From Amycolatopsis tucumanensis (GTDB lineage Bacteria; Actinomycetota; Actinomycetes; Mycobacteriales; Pseudonocardiaceae): a stretch of 50,686 nucleotides of DNA. Both the position numbers and the translations under genes were made by a program. Shown piece by piece: positions 1-7,531 of this stretch (position 1 is the first letter of the stretch; each line of letters begins with the position of its first letter). Under the pieces are notes generated by a model. The model saw only the letters and a program-made list of their open reading frames with translations, was not told the origin of the DNA and ran no database searches. The stretch spans positions 1 to 50,686 of the forward strand of contig NZ_JAKGSD010000058.1 in NCBI RefSeq assembly GCF_021654135.1, given 5' to 3'.

Positions 1-2
1 GC

Positions 3-149
3 CGCAACGTCATCGAACGCAGCTTCAACCAGCTCAAACAATGGCGCGGCATCGCCACCCGCTACGACAAGTTGGCCACCGTCTACCGCGCCGCCATCCT
101 CATCCACGACGTCATCACCTGGACCGACGCAATGTCAGACACGCCCTAG
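3..149 (+). CDS. IS5-family transposase, C-terminal fragment cut by the window edge
   Basis: The reading frame is open from the window edge and ends at TAG 147-149, giving 48 residues. The text ERSFNQLKQWRGIATRYDKL is the typical C-terminal part of the DDE domain of actinobacterial IS5-type transposases: the catalytic Glu followed by the R-x-x-x-KQWR-x-IATRYDK block. The rest of the gene lies outside the window, so I cannot tell whether the element is intact. The stop codon sits inside the first unit of an 18-bp tandem repeat that continues downstream. I see no clear terminal inverted repeat at this end. Confidence 0.8.
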   Translation, partial: RNVIERSFNQLKQWRGIATRYDKLATVYRAAILIHDVITWTDAMSDTP

Positions 150-252
150 CCCCGGCAGGCCGGCTAGCCCGGGCACATCGGCTAGCCCGGGCACATCGGC
201 TTGCCCCGGCAGGCTGGCTTGCGCGGGCAGGCCAGCTTGCCCGGGCAAGCCG
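145..252. repeat. 18-bp tandem repeat, six units, starting across the transposase stop codon
   Basis: Six consecutive 18-bp units begin at 145, 163, 181, 199, 217 and 235. The core is GCTAGCCCGGGCAC or GCTTGCCCSGGCARG. Units 2 and 3 are identical. Unit 1 (CCTAGCCCCGGCAGG) contains the TAG stop of the transposase at 147-149, and because 18 is a multiple of 3 the same TAG recurs in frame at 165 and 183. Later units carry TTG instead of TAG. Confidence 0.85.
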
Positions 253-664
253 CCGCGCCGGTGAAGCGAAGAGCTGCCACGCTACGCCCGGCCAAGCGGA
301 TCCACCGGACGTGCCACCCCGGGCCAAGCGGACCCACCGGACGTGCCGCCCCCGGCCAAGCAGATCCACCGGACGGGCCGCCCCGCGCAGGCAGATCCTG
401 CCTCGGCGGGGCGCGGAACCTGCCGCGCCAGGCGGAACCTTCACCGAGAGCGCGCACGCCGATGGGCCTCGCGCAGCGAGGCCCATCGAACCCACCCTTG
501 AAGAAGCAGCCCCAGAACCAGCCGACAGGCCAGCGACACCAGCCGACGGGCCAGACCACCTGCCCTCAGGCCGGCACCACCAGCCGTCAGGCCAGACCAC
601 CTGCCGTCAGCCAGCGACACCAGCCGACAGGCCAGACCACCTGCCCTCAGGCAGCCACCGGCCG
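150..664. other. Gene-free 515-bp stretch built mostly of short tandem repeats
   Basis: This stretch separates the transposase end from the convergent SRPBCC gene. It holds the 18-bp array (145-252), the 32-bp array (290-385) and the ~20-bp array (521-680). The remaining 386-520 has no recognisable gene. Open frames exist on both strands, but their translations are low-complexity Pro/Arg/Ala/Gly strings with no family resemblance, so I treat the region as non-coding. Confidence 0.7.
290..385. repeat. 32-bp tandem repeat, three units
   Basis: Three units start at 290, 322 and 354, each beginning GGCCAAGCRGAYCCACCGGA and ending in a C-rich tract. A decayed fourth unit may follow at about 386. 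It lies in the same gene-free stretch as the 18-bp and 20-bp arrays but has a different sequence. Confidence 0.75.
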
Positions 665-680
665 TCAGGCGAGCGACACC
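521..680. repeat. Imperfect ~20-bp tandem repeat whose last unit contains the SRPBCC stop codon
   Basis: Units related to GCCGWCAGGCCAGCGACACC start at 521, 542, 583, 603, 623 and 661. Several units carry the variant ending GACCACCTGCC. The unit at 661-680 is the 3' end of the minus-strand SRPBCC gene, whose TGA is read from 667 to 665. The copies at 521-540 and 603-621 are near-exact copies of that gene end displaced downstream of it. Confidence 0.8.
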
Positions 681-1153
681 GCGACCTGCTCCAGCTTGTC
701 CAGCGACTCCTGCATGCCGCCCTCCATGCCGGACTCCAGGTGCCCGTCGCGGGTTTCCTTGTTCGGGTACTCGGCCAGCACGGTCAGCGTGGTGCGTCCC
801 TCGTGCTCGGTCAGCGTCAGCGTGTTCAGCGACTCCGCGCCGGGCATGCCTTCGAACACCTCGGTCGACACGATCCGCTCGTGTGGCACGATTTCCCGGT
901 ACTCACCGTGGAAGGCGACCTCGAAACCGCCGTTCGCGGTCATCACGTTGCGCCATCTCCCGCCGACCCGCAGGTCGACCTCGACGGACGTGACCTCGCC
1001 ACGCTCGCCCGCCCACCAGCGCTTCACCAGCTCCGGCGTGGTCCACGCCTGCCACACCAGCCGCGCCGGCGCGTTGAACTCACGCACGATCTGGATCTGG
1101 TTGTCCGCCGGGAGCGTCACCTTCGCCGTACCGCTGGTCGTCATCGTGCTCAT
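665..1153 (-). CDS. SRPBCC (AHSA1-like) domain protein
   Basis: A 162-residue single-domain START/Bet v1-like protein. The N-terminal text VREFNAPARLVWQAWTTPEL followed by VKRWWAG is the hallmark of the activator-of-Hsp90-ATPase-homologue (AHSA1) branch. Such proteins have a hydrophobic cavity and usually bind a small lipophilic ligand; the ligand is unknown here. ATG 1153 was chosen because GGAGGACGGAG lies directly upstream; longer starts lack this site. The gene overlaps the end of the upstream ArsR gene by 74 bp, so the two are co-transcribed. ArsR-SRPBCC pairs are common in actinobacteria, with the regulator controlling its partner. The last codons lie inside a repeat unit. Confidence 0.88.
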   Translation of the reverse strand: MSTMTTSGTAKVTLPADNQIQIVREFNAPARLVWQAWTTPELVKRWWAGERGEVTSVEVDLRVGGRWRNVMTANGGFEVAFHGEYREIVPHERIVSTEVFEGMPGAESLNTLTLTEHEGRTTLTVLAEYPNKETRDGHLESGMEGGMQESLDKLEQVAVSLA

Positions 1154-1490
1154 CTCCGTCCTCCAGTTCCCTGAGTTCTTCCAACACCGCGTCCAAGCGG
1201 TCGAATCGCTCGTCCCACAACCGCTGGTAACCACTGACCCACTCGTGGATGTCCTTCAGCGGGCGGGCGTTGATGCGGTAGACCCGCTGCCGTCCGGAGT
1301 CGCGAACCTCCACCAGACCCACCTCCCGCAGGACCCGCAGGTGCTTGGACACCAGCGGCTGGGCGAGCCCGAGCACCGACACCAGCTCGTTCACCGGCTT
1401 CTCCCCGCCGGCCAGCAGATCGAGGATCTGCCGCCGCCGAGGTTCGGCCACCGCGTTGAACGCGTCCGCCGTAGTCGCTGCCCTTGCCAT
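1080..1490 (-). CDS. ArsR-family winged-helix regulator
   Basis: 136 residues. The N-terminal text DAFNAVAEPRRRQILDLLAG followed by a winged HTH (LAQPLVSKHLRVLREVGLVEVRDSGRQRVYRI) is a standard ArsR/SmtB fold, residues about 8-80. I see no metal-binding Cys cluster such as CxC in helix alpha3. It therefore belongs to the metal-independent group that pairs with SRPBCC proteins. The acidic tail (about residues 105-136) is encoded in the 74-bp overlap with the SRPBCC gene and may be the product of the overlap rather than a functional domain. It probably represses its own operon through the dyad just upstream. Confidence 0.88.
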   Translation of the reverse strand: MARAATTADAFNAVAEPRRRQILDLLAGGEKPVNELVSVLGLAQPLVSKHLRVLREVGLVEVRDSGRQRVYRINARPLKDIHEWVSGYQRLWDERFDRLDAVLEELRELEDGDEHDDDQRYGEGDAPGGQPDPDRA

Positions 1491-1496
1491 GCACCA

Positions 1497-1516
1497 AATA
1501 TATACCCATATGGGAA
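1497..1516 (-). promoter_or_regulatory. Probable ArsR operator/promoter (CCCATATGGG dyad)
   Basis: A perfect 10-bp palindrome CCCATATGGG lies at 1505-1514, 15 bp upstream of the ArsR start codon. On the minus strand an AT-rich TATATATT tract (an unusual run in this GC-rich DNA) follows it. That fits a -10 box overlapped by the operator. Function is inferred from position and symmetry only. Confidence 0.5.
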
Positions 1517-1520
1517 TGCG

Positions 1521-1928
1521 TCAAGGAATCCAGGCAACTGCATCGATTTCGACCAGGTAGCGGGGGTCGAACAGGGTCTGGACGCCGACCAGCGTGCTCG
1601 CCGAACGCGTGGTCACCCCGGCACGCATCGGCGCGAGGATCGCCTCCGCCAGCTCCGGGCGATATCCGGCGACGTAGATCGTGTGCTTGACCAGGTGCTC
1701 ACGACTCGTGCCGGCCGCGGCGAGCGCGATGTCGATGTTGCGCGCGATCTGCTCCGCCTGCGCGCCGTGGTCACCCTCGCCGACGAGTTCACCCTCCGCG
1801 TTCCACGCGACCTGCCCAGACAGGAACACCAGCCGCGACGCGGGCACGGCGACGGACAGGCTGAACATCTCGGGCAGCGCGAAGAGCCCGGCCGGGTTGG
1901 CGTAGTGCGGCATCTCATCCTTGGTCAT
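1521..1928 (-). CDS. RidA/YjgF-like (Rid superfamily) protein
   Basis: 135 residues with a full Rid-fold pattern: an N-terminal HYANPAGLFALPE segment, VFLSGQVAWNAEGELVGEGD, AEQIARNIDIALAAAGTSRE and the C-terminal LVEIDAVA strand. Classical RidA enzymes use an Arg (Arg105 in E. coli) just before the last strand to deaminate 2-aminoacrylate-type imines. The corresponding segment here is VGVQTLFDPRYLVEIDAVA, with Gln where that Arg is expected. It is therefore probably a non-RidA subgroup with a different or lost activity. It is divergent from the FAD monooxygenase with only 27 bp between start codons. The start could also be ATG 1913. Confidence 0.85.
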   Translation of the reverse strand: MTKDEMPHYANPAGLFALPEMFSLSVAVPASRLVFLSGQVAWNAEGELVGEGDHGAQAEQIARNIDIALAAAGTSREHLVKHTIYVAGYRPELAEAILAPMRAGVTTRSASTLVGVQTLFDPRYLVEIDAVAWIP

Positions 1929-1948
1929 CGACCCAGCCTAGGCTATGT

Positions 1949-1963
1949 TTGGTCAGTGACCAA
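1949..1963. promoter_or_regulatory. Perfect TTGGTCA-G-TGACCAA operator candidate over the monooxygenase start
   Basis: A 15-bp perfect inverted repeat, TTGGTCAGTGACCAA, overlaps the GTG start (1956) of the monooxygenase. A third half-site, TTGGTCA, lies at 1921-1927 across the start of the divergent RidA-like gene. The short symmetric form suits a TetR-family dimer, and the TetR gene directly downstream of the monooxygenase is the obvious candidate. This is inference from sequence and position. Confidence 0.55.
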
Positions 1964-3368
1964 GAACATCGTCATCGCCGGAGCAGGCCCGACCGGGCTG
2001 TGGCTGGCCGCGGAACTCCGCCTCGCCGGCGCCGAAGTGACCGTCCTCGAACAGCGCACCGAACGGGACCCGCACTCGAAGGCGCTCACCATCCACCCGC
2101 GCACCATCGAGGTGCTCGCCTCACGCGGCGTCGAGCAGCCCCTCCTGGCCGAAGGGATCCCCATCCCGCAGGGGCACTTCGCCGTGCTCGACGACCGCCT
2201 GGACTTCGCCCTGCTCGACACCGATTTCCCGATCACCCTGGCGCTCCTGCAGGCGCGCACCGAGGAACTGCTGGAAGACCACGCACGCGACAGGGGCGCG
2301 GACATCCGGCGCGGCCACCGCGTCACCGGCCTCACCGAACACCCCGGCGAAGTGCGCGTGACAGTCGACGGCCCAGATGGCGGGTACACGATCGCCGCCG
2401 CGTACGTCGTGGGCTGCGACGGCACCCGCAGCACCGTCCGCGCCGCCGCCGGGATCGACTTTCCCGGCACGTCGGCGTCCGTGTACGGCTGGCTCGGGGA
2501 CGTCGTGCTGACCGACCCGCCGTCCGCGGGCTCCTACAGCCGCGCGACCGCGGACGGGCTCCTCCTGGCCGTCCCGCTGCCCGGCGGCCTGCACCGGCTG
2601 GTCGGCCACAGCCCCGACGACATCCGCGCCGACCGCCCCGGCGAACTCACCCTCGACGAGCTGCGCGCCAAGGTCACCGCCATCGCCGGCCGCGACTTCG
2701 GCATGCACTCCCCCGCGTGGCTGTCCCGGTTCTCCAACGCCAGCCGCCAGGCCACCCGCTACCGCCGGGGACGCGTCCTGCTCGCCGGCGACGCCGCCCA
2801 CATGCACATGCCGGCCGGTGGCGTCGGGCTCAACGTCGGCCTGCAGGATGCGATGAACCTCGGCTGGAAGCTGGGCGCGGTCGTGCGCGGCGAGGCGCCC
2901 GACGACCTGCTCGACACCTACCACGACGAACGCCACCCGGTCGGCGCCGAACTCCTGGAGCACACCCAGGCGCAGACCGCGCTGATGACCGCGTTCTCCC
3001 CCGACGGCCGCCGTCTGCGGTCGCTGCTCAGCACCCTCATCGCCGAACAGCCCGCGTTCGCCAAGACCCTCGCCGAGCGGCTGTCCGGTTTGTCCGTCCG
3101 CTACGCCGGCGCGCACCCGCTCACCGGCACCCGTGCGCCGAACCTGAAGTTCGGTGACACCACGCTCTTCCGGCTCCTGCACGCGGGACGCCCGGTGCTG
3201 CTGGACTTCCGCGACGAGCCCGGCCCCGCTGCCCCCGGCGCGATCGTCCACCACGGACGCCCACTGGACGACCGGCCGGACTGGGCCGCGCTCGACACCG
3301 CCCTCATCCGCCCCGACGGCCATGTCGCGGAGGTGACCCCCAGCGGCGAGCCTGACCAGCACCGCTGA
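1956..3368 (+). CDS. FAD-dependent aromatic monooxygenase (class A, rifampicin-monooxygenase-like)
   Basis: 470 residues. The N-terminal FAD fold IVIAGAGPTGLWLAAELRLA (GxGxxG) is followed by the GCDGTRS (DG) motif at about residue 155 and RVLLAGDAAHMHMPAGGVGLN, the second FAD-contact GD motif, at about 275. A C-terminal thioredoxin-like region (residues ~385-470) is typical of aromatic-polyketide hydroxylases and Rox-type enzymes. It would use NAD(P)H and O2 to hydroxylate a phenolic or naphthoquinone-like compound in the cytoplasm. GTG 1956 starts exactly at the fold and appears leaderless. A TetR gene follows 24 bp downstream, so efflux-free detoxification of an antibiotic-like inducer is plausible. 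The substrate is unproven. Confidence 0.88.
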   Translation: MTKNIVIAGAGPTGLWLAAELRLAGAEVTVLEQRTERDPHSKALTIHPRTIEVLASRGVEQPLLAEGIPIPQGHFAVLDDRLDFALLDTDFPITLALLQARTEELLEDHARDRGADIRRGHRVTGLTEHPGEVRVTVDGPDGGYTIAAAYVVGCDGTRSTVRAAAGIDFPGTSASVYGWLGDVVLTDPPSAGSYSRATADGLLLAVPLPGGLHRLVGHSPDDIRADRPGELTLDELRAKVTAIAGRDFGMHSPAWLSRFSNASRQATRYRRGRVLLAGDAAHMHMPAGGVGLNVGLQDAMNLGWKLGAVVRGEAPDDLLDTYHDERHPVGAELLEHTQAQTALMTAFSPDGRRLRSLLSTLIAEQPAFAKTLAERLSGLSVRYAGAHPLTGTRAPNLKFGDTTLFRLLHAGRPVLLDFRDEPGPAAPGAIVHHGRPLDDRPDWAALDTALIRPDGHVAEVTPSGEPDQHR

Positions 3369-3392
3369 CGGCCACCTGGCTAGCATCGCCCG

Positions 3393-4004
3393 GTGATCAC
3401 CCGGAACGGCGACAGCCGGCGCGACGAGATCGTCCGGGCCGCGCTCGACCTGCTGGACGAAGAGGGCCTGGAGGCCGTCAGCCTGCGCGCCGTCGCGCGG
3501 CGGCTCGGTGTCCGGCTCAACACCGTCTCCTGGCACGTCAAGACCAAGGCGCGGCTGCGTGAGCTGATGGCCGAGGCGATCTTCGCCGGCATCTCCTTCG
3601 ACGGGCTCCCGGACGACTGGCGGGACCGCACCGCCGAGCTGGCCCGCCGCTTCCGCCGCGCGCTGCTGGCCCACCGGGACGGCGCGTTCGCCGTGGCCGG
3701 GACGTTCGTCGCCGAGCCGGCCACCCTGCGCGCCGCGGAAGCGCTGGTCGCCGCCCTGCTCGACGGTGGCCTCGAACCGCGCGACGCGGGCTGGACCTGC
3801 TGGACGATCCTCTACTTCACGCTCGGCCTCACGCAGGAAGAGCAGGGTGCGGCGGGCGCGGTGGCCGGCCTGCTGGAATCCGCGGTCACCCCGGACAGCC
3901 ACCCCGCGCTGGCCCGCGTCCTGCCGCACCTCGTGGACAACGAGTTCACCCGCCGCTTCGAGTTCGGGCTCGACCGCATCCTGGACACGGCCGCACGTGG
4001 CTAG
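3393..4004 (+). CDS. TetR-family repressor with TetR-type C-terminal domain
   Basis: 203 residues, GTG start. The N-terminal HTH (RRDEIVRAALDLLDEEGLEA, then LRAVARRLGVRLNTVSWHVKTKARLRELM) is of the TetR(B/D) type, with the V-x-x-NTVSWHVK recognition helix. The C-terminal ligand domain (FRRALLAHRDGAFAVAGTF, then LEPRDAGWTCWTILYFTLGL) resembles the tetracycline-repressor C-terminal family, which binds planar polycyclic ligands. It lies 24 bp downstream of the monooxygenase on the same strand. It is the best candidate to bind the TTGGTCA dyad at 1949 and respond to the monooxygenase substrate. Confidence 0.9.
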   Translation: MITRNGDSRRDEIVRAALDLLDEEGLEAVSLRAVARRLGVRLNTVSWHVKTKARLRELMAEAIFAGISFDGLPDDWRDRTAELARRFRRALLAHRDGAFAVAGTFVAEPATLRAAEALVAALLDGGLEPRDAGWTCWTILYFTLGLTQEEQGAAGAVAGLLESAVTPDSHPALARVLPHLVDNEFTRRFEFGLDRILDTAARG

Positions 4005-4013
4005 CCTGAACCC

Positions 4014-4418
4014 ATGACGCCAGGCGAACTCAAACGACTGTGCCTGTCGCTGCCGGGGGCCCGCGAGGAGTTCCCGTTCGGCGAGGCCAACAGCGTGTTC
4101 AAGGTCGCGGGCAAGATGTTCGCCCTCAGCCCGCTCGAGTCGAAGCCGCTGCGGGTCAGCCTCAAGTGCGATCCGGACCTCGCGGTGCAGCTGCGCCGCG
4201 ACCACCCGGAGATCACCGCCGGGTACCACCTGAACAAGCGGCACTGGAACACCGTCGTGCTGGACGGCGGCGTCCCCGAGGACCTGGTGCGGGAAATGGT
4301 CGAGGACTCCTACGACCTGGTCGTCTCCGGGCTGCCGCGCCGGGAGCAGGAGAAGCTGCAGTGGGTCGCGCTCAGCCAGGAGAAGACGCCCCGCGGATCC
4401 GGCAAGCCGGCCCGGTGA
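4014..4418 (+). CDS. MmcQ/YjbR family protein
   Basis: 134 residues. The pattern ELKRLCLSLPGAREEFPFGE, then VFKVAGKMFALSPLES, then KCDPDLAVQLRRDHPEITAG with YHLNKRHWNTVVLDG and a C-terminal DSYDLVVSGLPR matches the MmcQ/YjbR (CyaY-like fold, double-wing DNA-binding) family over its full length. The biochemical role is not established for the family. It starts 10 bp after the TetR gene, and its TGA overlaps the GTG of the large regulator that follows, so the two are translationally coupled. A second YjbR gene in this window (31557-31970) is also coupled to a large regulator. Confidence 0.9.
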   Translation: MTPGELKRLCLSLPGAREEFPFGEANSVFKVAGKMFALSPLESKPLRVSLKCDPDLAVQLRRDHPEITAGYHLNKRHWNTVVLDGGVPEDLVREMVEDSYDLVVSGLPRREQEKLQWVALSQEKTPRGSGKPAR

Positions 4419-7400
4419 CCGTCGAACTGACCCTGCTGCCGCGGGTGACCTGCCGCGGCCGGGAGATCACCGCGCCCCGGCTGCGCGACCTCCTCGCGCT
4501 GCTCGCCGCCGACCTCACCACCGGCTGCGGCACCGGGCGGCTCGTGGACGGGCTGTGGCCGGACGAGCAGCCGGAGAACCCGGTGAAGGCGCTGCAGATC
4601 CTGGTTTCGCGCGCCCGCTCGCAGCTCGGCCCCGACCTCATCGCCAGCACGCCAACCGGGTACCGCCTCACGCTCGAACCCGCTCAGGTCGACGCCGCCG
4701 CGCTGCTCCAGCACGTGTCCGCGGCCCGCGCGGACGATCCCGCGACCGCGCTCGCCGAGGCCGACGCCGGGCTCGCGCTCTGGGATGGCACCGCCGACGA
4801 CGCGCTGGACCCGCTGTCCACCTTGCGCCGCGAACGCCGTGCCGCCCACCTCTTCCTCGTGCGCGCCCGCGGGCTGGCGCTGTCCCGGCTCGGCCGCCAC
4901 GCCGAGGCGGTCGAACCGCTCACCGCCGCGGCGGCGGACCGGCCGCGTGACGAGGAAGTCCTGCTGGAGCTGCTGCGCTCGGAGTCCGCGACCGCCGGGC
5001 CGTCCGCGGCGCTGGCCCGGTTCGAGTCCTACCGCCGCGAGCTGCGGGACCAGCTCGGCACCGATCCCGGCCCGGAACTCCAGGCTTGGCAACGGGAAAC
5101 GCTCGCCGGGGAGCGGCCCGCGGTCCGCCACGGCATCCCGCACGAGCCCAACCCGCTGCTGGGCCGCGCGGACGACATCGCGGCGGTCACGCAGCTGCTG
5201 CGCCGGTCCCGGGTCACCTCGATCGTCGGTCCCGGCGGGCTGGGCAAGACCCGCCTCGCGCATTCGATCGGCCGGGACGCCGAACAGCCGCTGGTCCACT
5301 TCGTCGGGCTGGCCGGCGTCCGCGCCGACGCGGACGTGGCCGGGCACGTCGCGACCGCGCTCGCCGTCGGCGAGGCGCGCCGCACCCCGAGTCCGCCGCC
5401 GCCCGACGACCTGACCGGCATCGCCGAAGTCCTCGGCGCCGCACCGGCGCTGCTGGTGCTGGACAACTGCGAGCACGTCCTCGACGGGGTTTCGGAGCTG
5501 GTCCGGGCCTTGGTGTCGATGACGCGGGACCTGCGCGTGCTCGTCACCAGCCGCGCGCCGCTCGGCCTGTCGTCGGAGTCGGTGTACCCGCTGCCGGAAC
5601 TGGACCTCGACACGACGATCGAGCTGTTCGTCCAGCGCGCACGGGCCGCGCGGCCGGACGTCGACCTGCCCGCGGACACCGTGGCCGCGCTGTGCCGCCA
5701 CCTCGACGGGCTGCCGCTGGCGGTGGAACTCGCGGCGGCGCGGGTGCGCGTGCTGTCGGTCGCGGAGATCGCGCGGCGCCTCACCGACCGGTTCGCGCTG
5801 CTGCGCGGCGGCCCGCGCGACGCGCCCCAGCGGCACCGGACGCTGCAGGCCGTCGTGGACTGGAGTTGGAACCTCCTCGACGAGCACGCGCAGGTGGCGA
5901 TGCAGGCGTTGTCGGTGTTCCCCGGCGGGTTCACCGAGGACGCCGCGCGCCACCTGCTCGGCAGCCGCGACACGCTCGACGTGCTGGAGGAGCTGTCCGG
6001 TCAGTCCCTGCTGAAGGTCGTCGACACTCCCGTCGGCGCGAGGTTCCGGATGCTGGAGACGGTGCGCGAGTTCAGCGCCGCCCGCCTCGACGAAGCCGGC
6101 GGGACCGCGCGCGCCACCGAGGATTTCCTGGCGTGGGCACGGGATTTCGGCCTGGCCCACCACGAACCGGTGTTCGGTCCCGACCCGTACACGGCGAGCG
6201 AGCGGATCCGCGTCGAGCAGGACAACCTCCTGACGGCGATGCGGCTGGGCATCGAGCGGGCGGACGGCGCGACCGTCGCGGCCACGGCGGCGGCGCTGGG
6301 CGCGCTGTGGACGGCCGACTCCAACTACTCGCGCATGGCCGCGCTCACCACGGACGTCCCGGCGGTGCTCGCGCACTTCCACCCGAAACCGGAGTTCGTC
6401 GAGGTGACCCGCACGGCCGCGACCGTGTGCGCCACCACGACCTTCATGCTCCAGGGTCCGCGCGCGGTGCGGTCGCTGGTCGTCCTGCGGCGGCTGCCCG
6501 AAGCGCCGCCGACGACGCTGGTCCGGGCGCTGTCCACCGTCCTGTCCACGCTCCCCAAGATCGATCCCCGCGAACTCGGCGCCCTGGGCGACAGCGATCA
6601 GCCGCTGCTCGCGTTCGTCGCGCACGCCGTGCACAGCTACTGGTGGGAGACCGCGGGCGACGGCGAGCAGGCACTCGCCTCGGCGGTGCGGATGCTGGAC
6701 GCGGCGGGCGATTCCGGTCTGCCGTGGGTCCGGTTGATGGCCCGCGCCCGGCTCGGCGAGCTGTACCTGCAGCGCGGCGAACCGGACGAAGCCACGCGGC
6801 ACCTGCTGGTCGCGATGCGGGTGCTGGCGGAGCTCGCGCCGTGGCCCGACACGATCGGCATCCGGTGGGGGCTCATGCTCGCCGCCCTGCAGAGCGGCGC
6901 GGTCGACGAGGCCGAACGCTGGCTGGCGAAGACGAGCCCGGGCGGCGGCGAGGACCGGTTCGACGTCATCACCTTCGACCTGGGGGTGCGCGCCGAAATC
7001 GCCTTGGCGCGCAACGAAATCGACCAAGGGCTCGCGCTGTGGCGGCAGGCGGTGGCCCGTCAGCGGGACAGTGGCGTGCTCCCCCTGCCGGAGGCGCCCG
7101 GCCTGGACGCGTGGTCGCTGGAGCTGCTCTGCGTCACCGTGATCGCGCACGCGCAGCACGGCAGGCTCGGACTGGTCGCCGACCTGGTCGCCGAGCTCCC
7201 CCCGCTGGCGCCGCCGTTGTTCAGCGAGAGCGCGGCGAAGGTGCCCGCCTACCTGATCGGGATGCCGGTGCGCGGCACCGTCCTGCTCGCGCTCGGTGTG
7301 CTCGCACTCGACCGCGGGGACCGCACCGGGGTGCGGCTGGTGGCGCTGGCCGAGCGGCTCGGGTTCCTGCGCAACTTCCAGCCGACCATGACACCCGCCG

Positions 7401-7531
7401 GGTTCCGGGCCGCCGCCGAGAAAGCCGACGGGCCGGCGTACGCCGACGCGGTGTCGGAGTACGCCGGCCTCGGGCCGGACGAGCTGCGCCTGGCGGCGCT
7501 GGACCTGCTCAGCGGGTCGGTTCCCGGTTGA
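4415..7531 (+). CDS. AfsR-like BTAD / NB-ARC / TPR transcriptional regulator
   Basis: 1038 residues, GTG start overlapping the previous stop (GTGA). Domain order: a short OmpR-type winged helix (about 1-85, TAPRLRDLLALLAADLTTG and NPVKALQILVSRARSQLG), a bacterial transcriptional activation domain (about 90-240), an NB-ARC STAND ATPase with Walker A GPGGLGKTR at about 272 and Walker B LLVLDNCEHVLD at about 345, then a long alpha-helical TPR-like sensor half. Such regulators activate secondary-metabolite or transport genes after nucleotide-dependent oligomerisation. It converges on the DrrAB-like exporter genes, with a 23-bp overlap of the 3' ends. The ligand and targets are unknown. Confidence 0.9.
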   Translation: MTVELTLLPRVTCRGREITAPRLRDLLALLAADLTTGCGTGRLVDGLWPDEQPENPVKALQILVSRARSQLGPDLIASTPTGYRLTLEPAQVDAAALLQHVSAARADDPATALAEADAGLALWDGTADDALDPLSTLRRERRAAHLFLVRARGLALSRLGRHAEAVEPLTAAAADRPRDEEVLLELLRSESATAGPSAALARFESYRRELRDQLGTDPGPELQAWQRETLAGERPAVRHGIPHEPNPLLGRADDIAAVTQLLRRSRVTSIVGPGGLGKTRLAHSIGRDAEQPLVHFVGLAGVRADADVAGHVATALAVGEARRTPSPPPPDDLTGIAEVLGAAPALLVLDNCEHVLDGVSELVRALVSMTRDLRVLVTSRAPLGLSSESVYPLPELDLDTTIELFVQRARAARPDVDLPADTVAALCRHLDGLPLAVELAAARVRVLSVAEIARRLTDRFALLRGGPRDAPQRHRTLQAVVDWSWNLLDEHAQVAMQALSVFPGGFTEDAARHLLGSRDTLDVLEELSGQSLLKVVDTPVGARFRMLETVREFSAARLDEAGGTARATEDFLAWARDFGLAHHEPVFGPDPYTASERIRVEQDNLLTAMRLGIERADGATVAATAAALGALWTADSNYSRMAALTTDVPAVLAHFHPKPEFVEVTRTAATVCATTTFMLQGPRAVRSLVVLRRLPEAPPTTLVRALSTVLSTLPKIDPRELGALGDSDQPLLAFVAHAVHSYWWETAGDGEQALASAVRMLDAAGDSGLPWVRLMARARLGELYLQRGEPDEATRHLLVAMRVLAELAPWPDTIGIRWGLMLAALQSGAVDEAERWLAKTSPGGGEDRFDVITFDLGVRAEIALARNEIDQGLALWRQAVARQRDSGVLPLPEAPGLDAWSLELLCVTVIAHAQHGRLGLVADLVAELPPLAPPLFSESAAKVPAYLIGMPVRGTVLLALGVLALDRGDRTGVRLVALAERLGFLRNFQPTMTPAGFRAAAEKADGPAYADAVSEYAGLGPDELRLAALDLLSGSVPG

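Noticed and set aside
115..600. Possible minus-strand gene in the gap after the transposase
   Set aside because: The translation is a string of short repeated Arg/Ala/Pro/Gly blocks caused by the tandem repeats; no ribosome site or family resemblance.
145..680. CRISPR array
   Set aside because: Units are contiguous or nearly so, with no unique spacers of constant length and no cas genes.
2121..7159. Very long open frames antisense to the monooxygenase and AfsR-like genes (707 and 949 codons)
   Set aside because: High GC at third positions suppresses stops on the opposite strand. The translations are low-complexity and lie exactly opposite well-supported genes.
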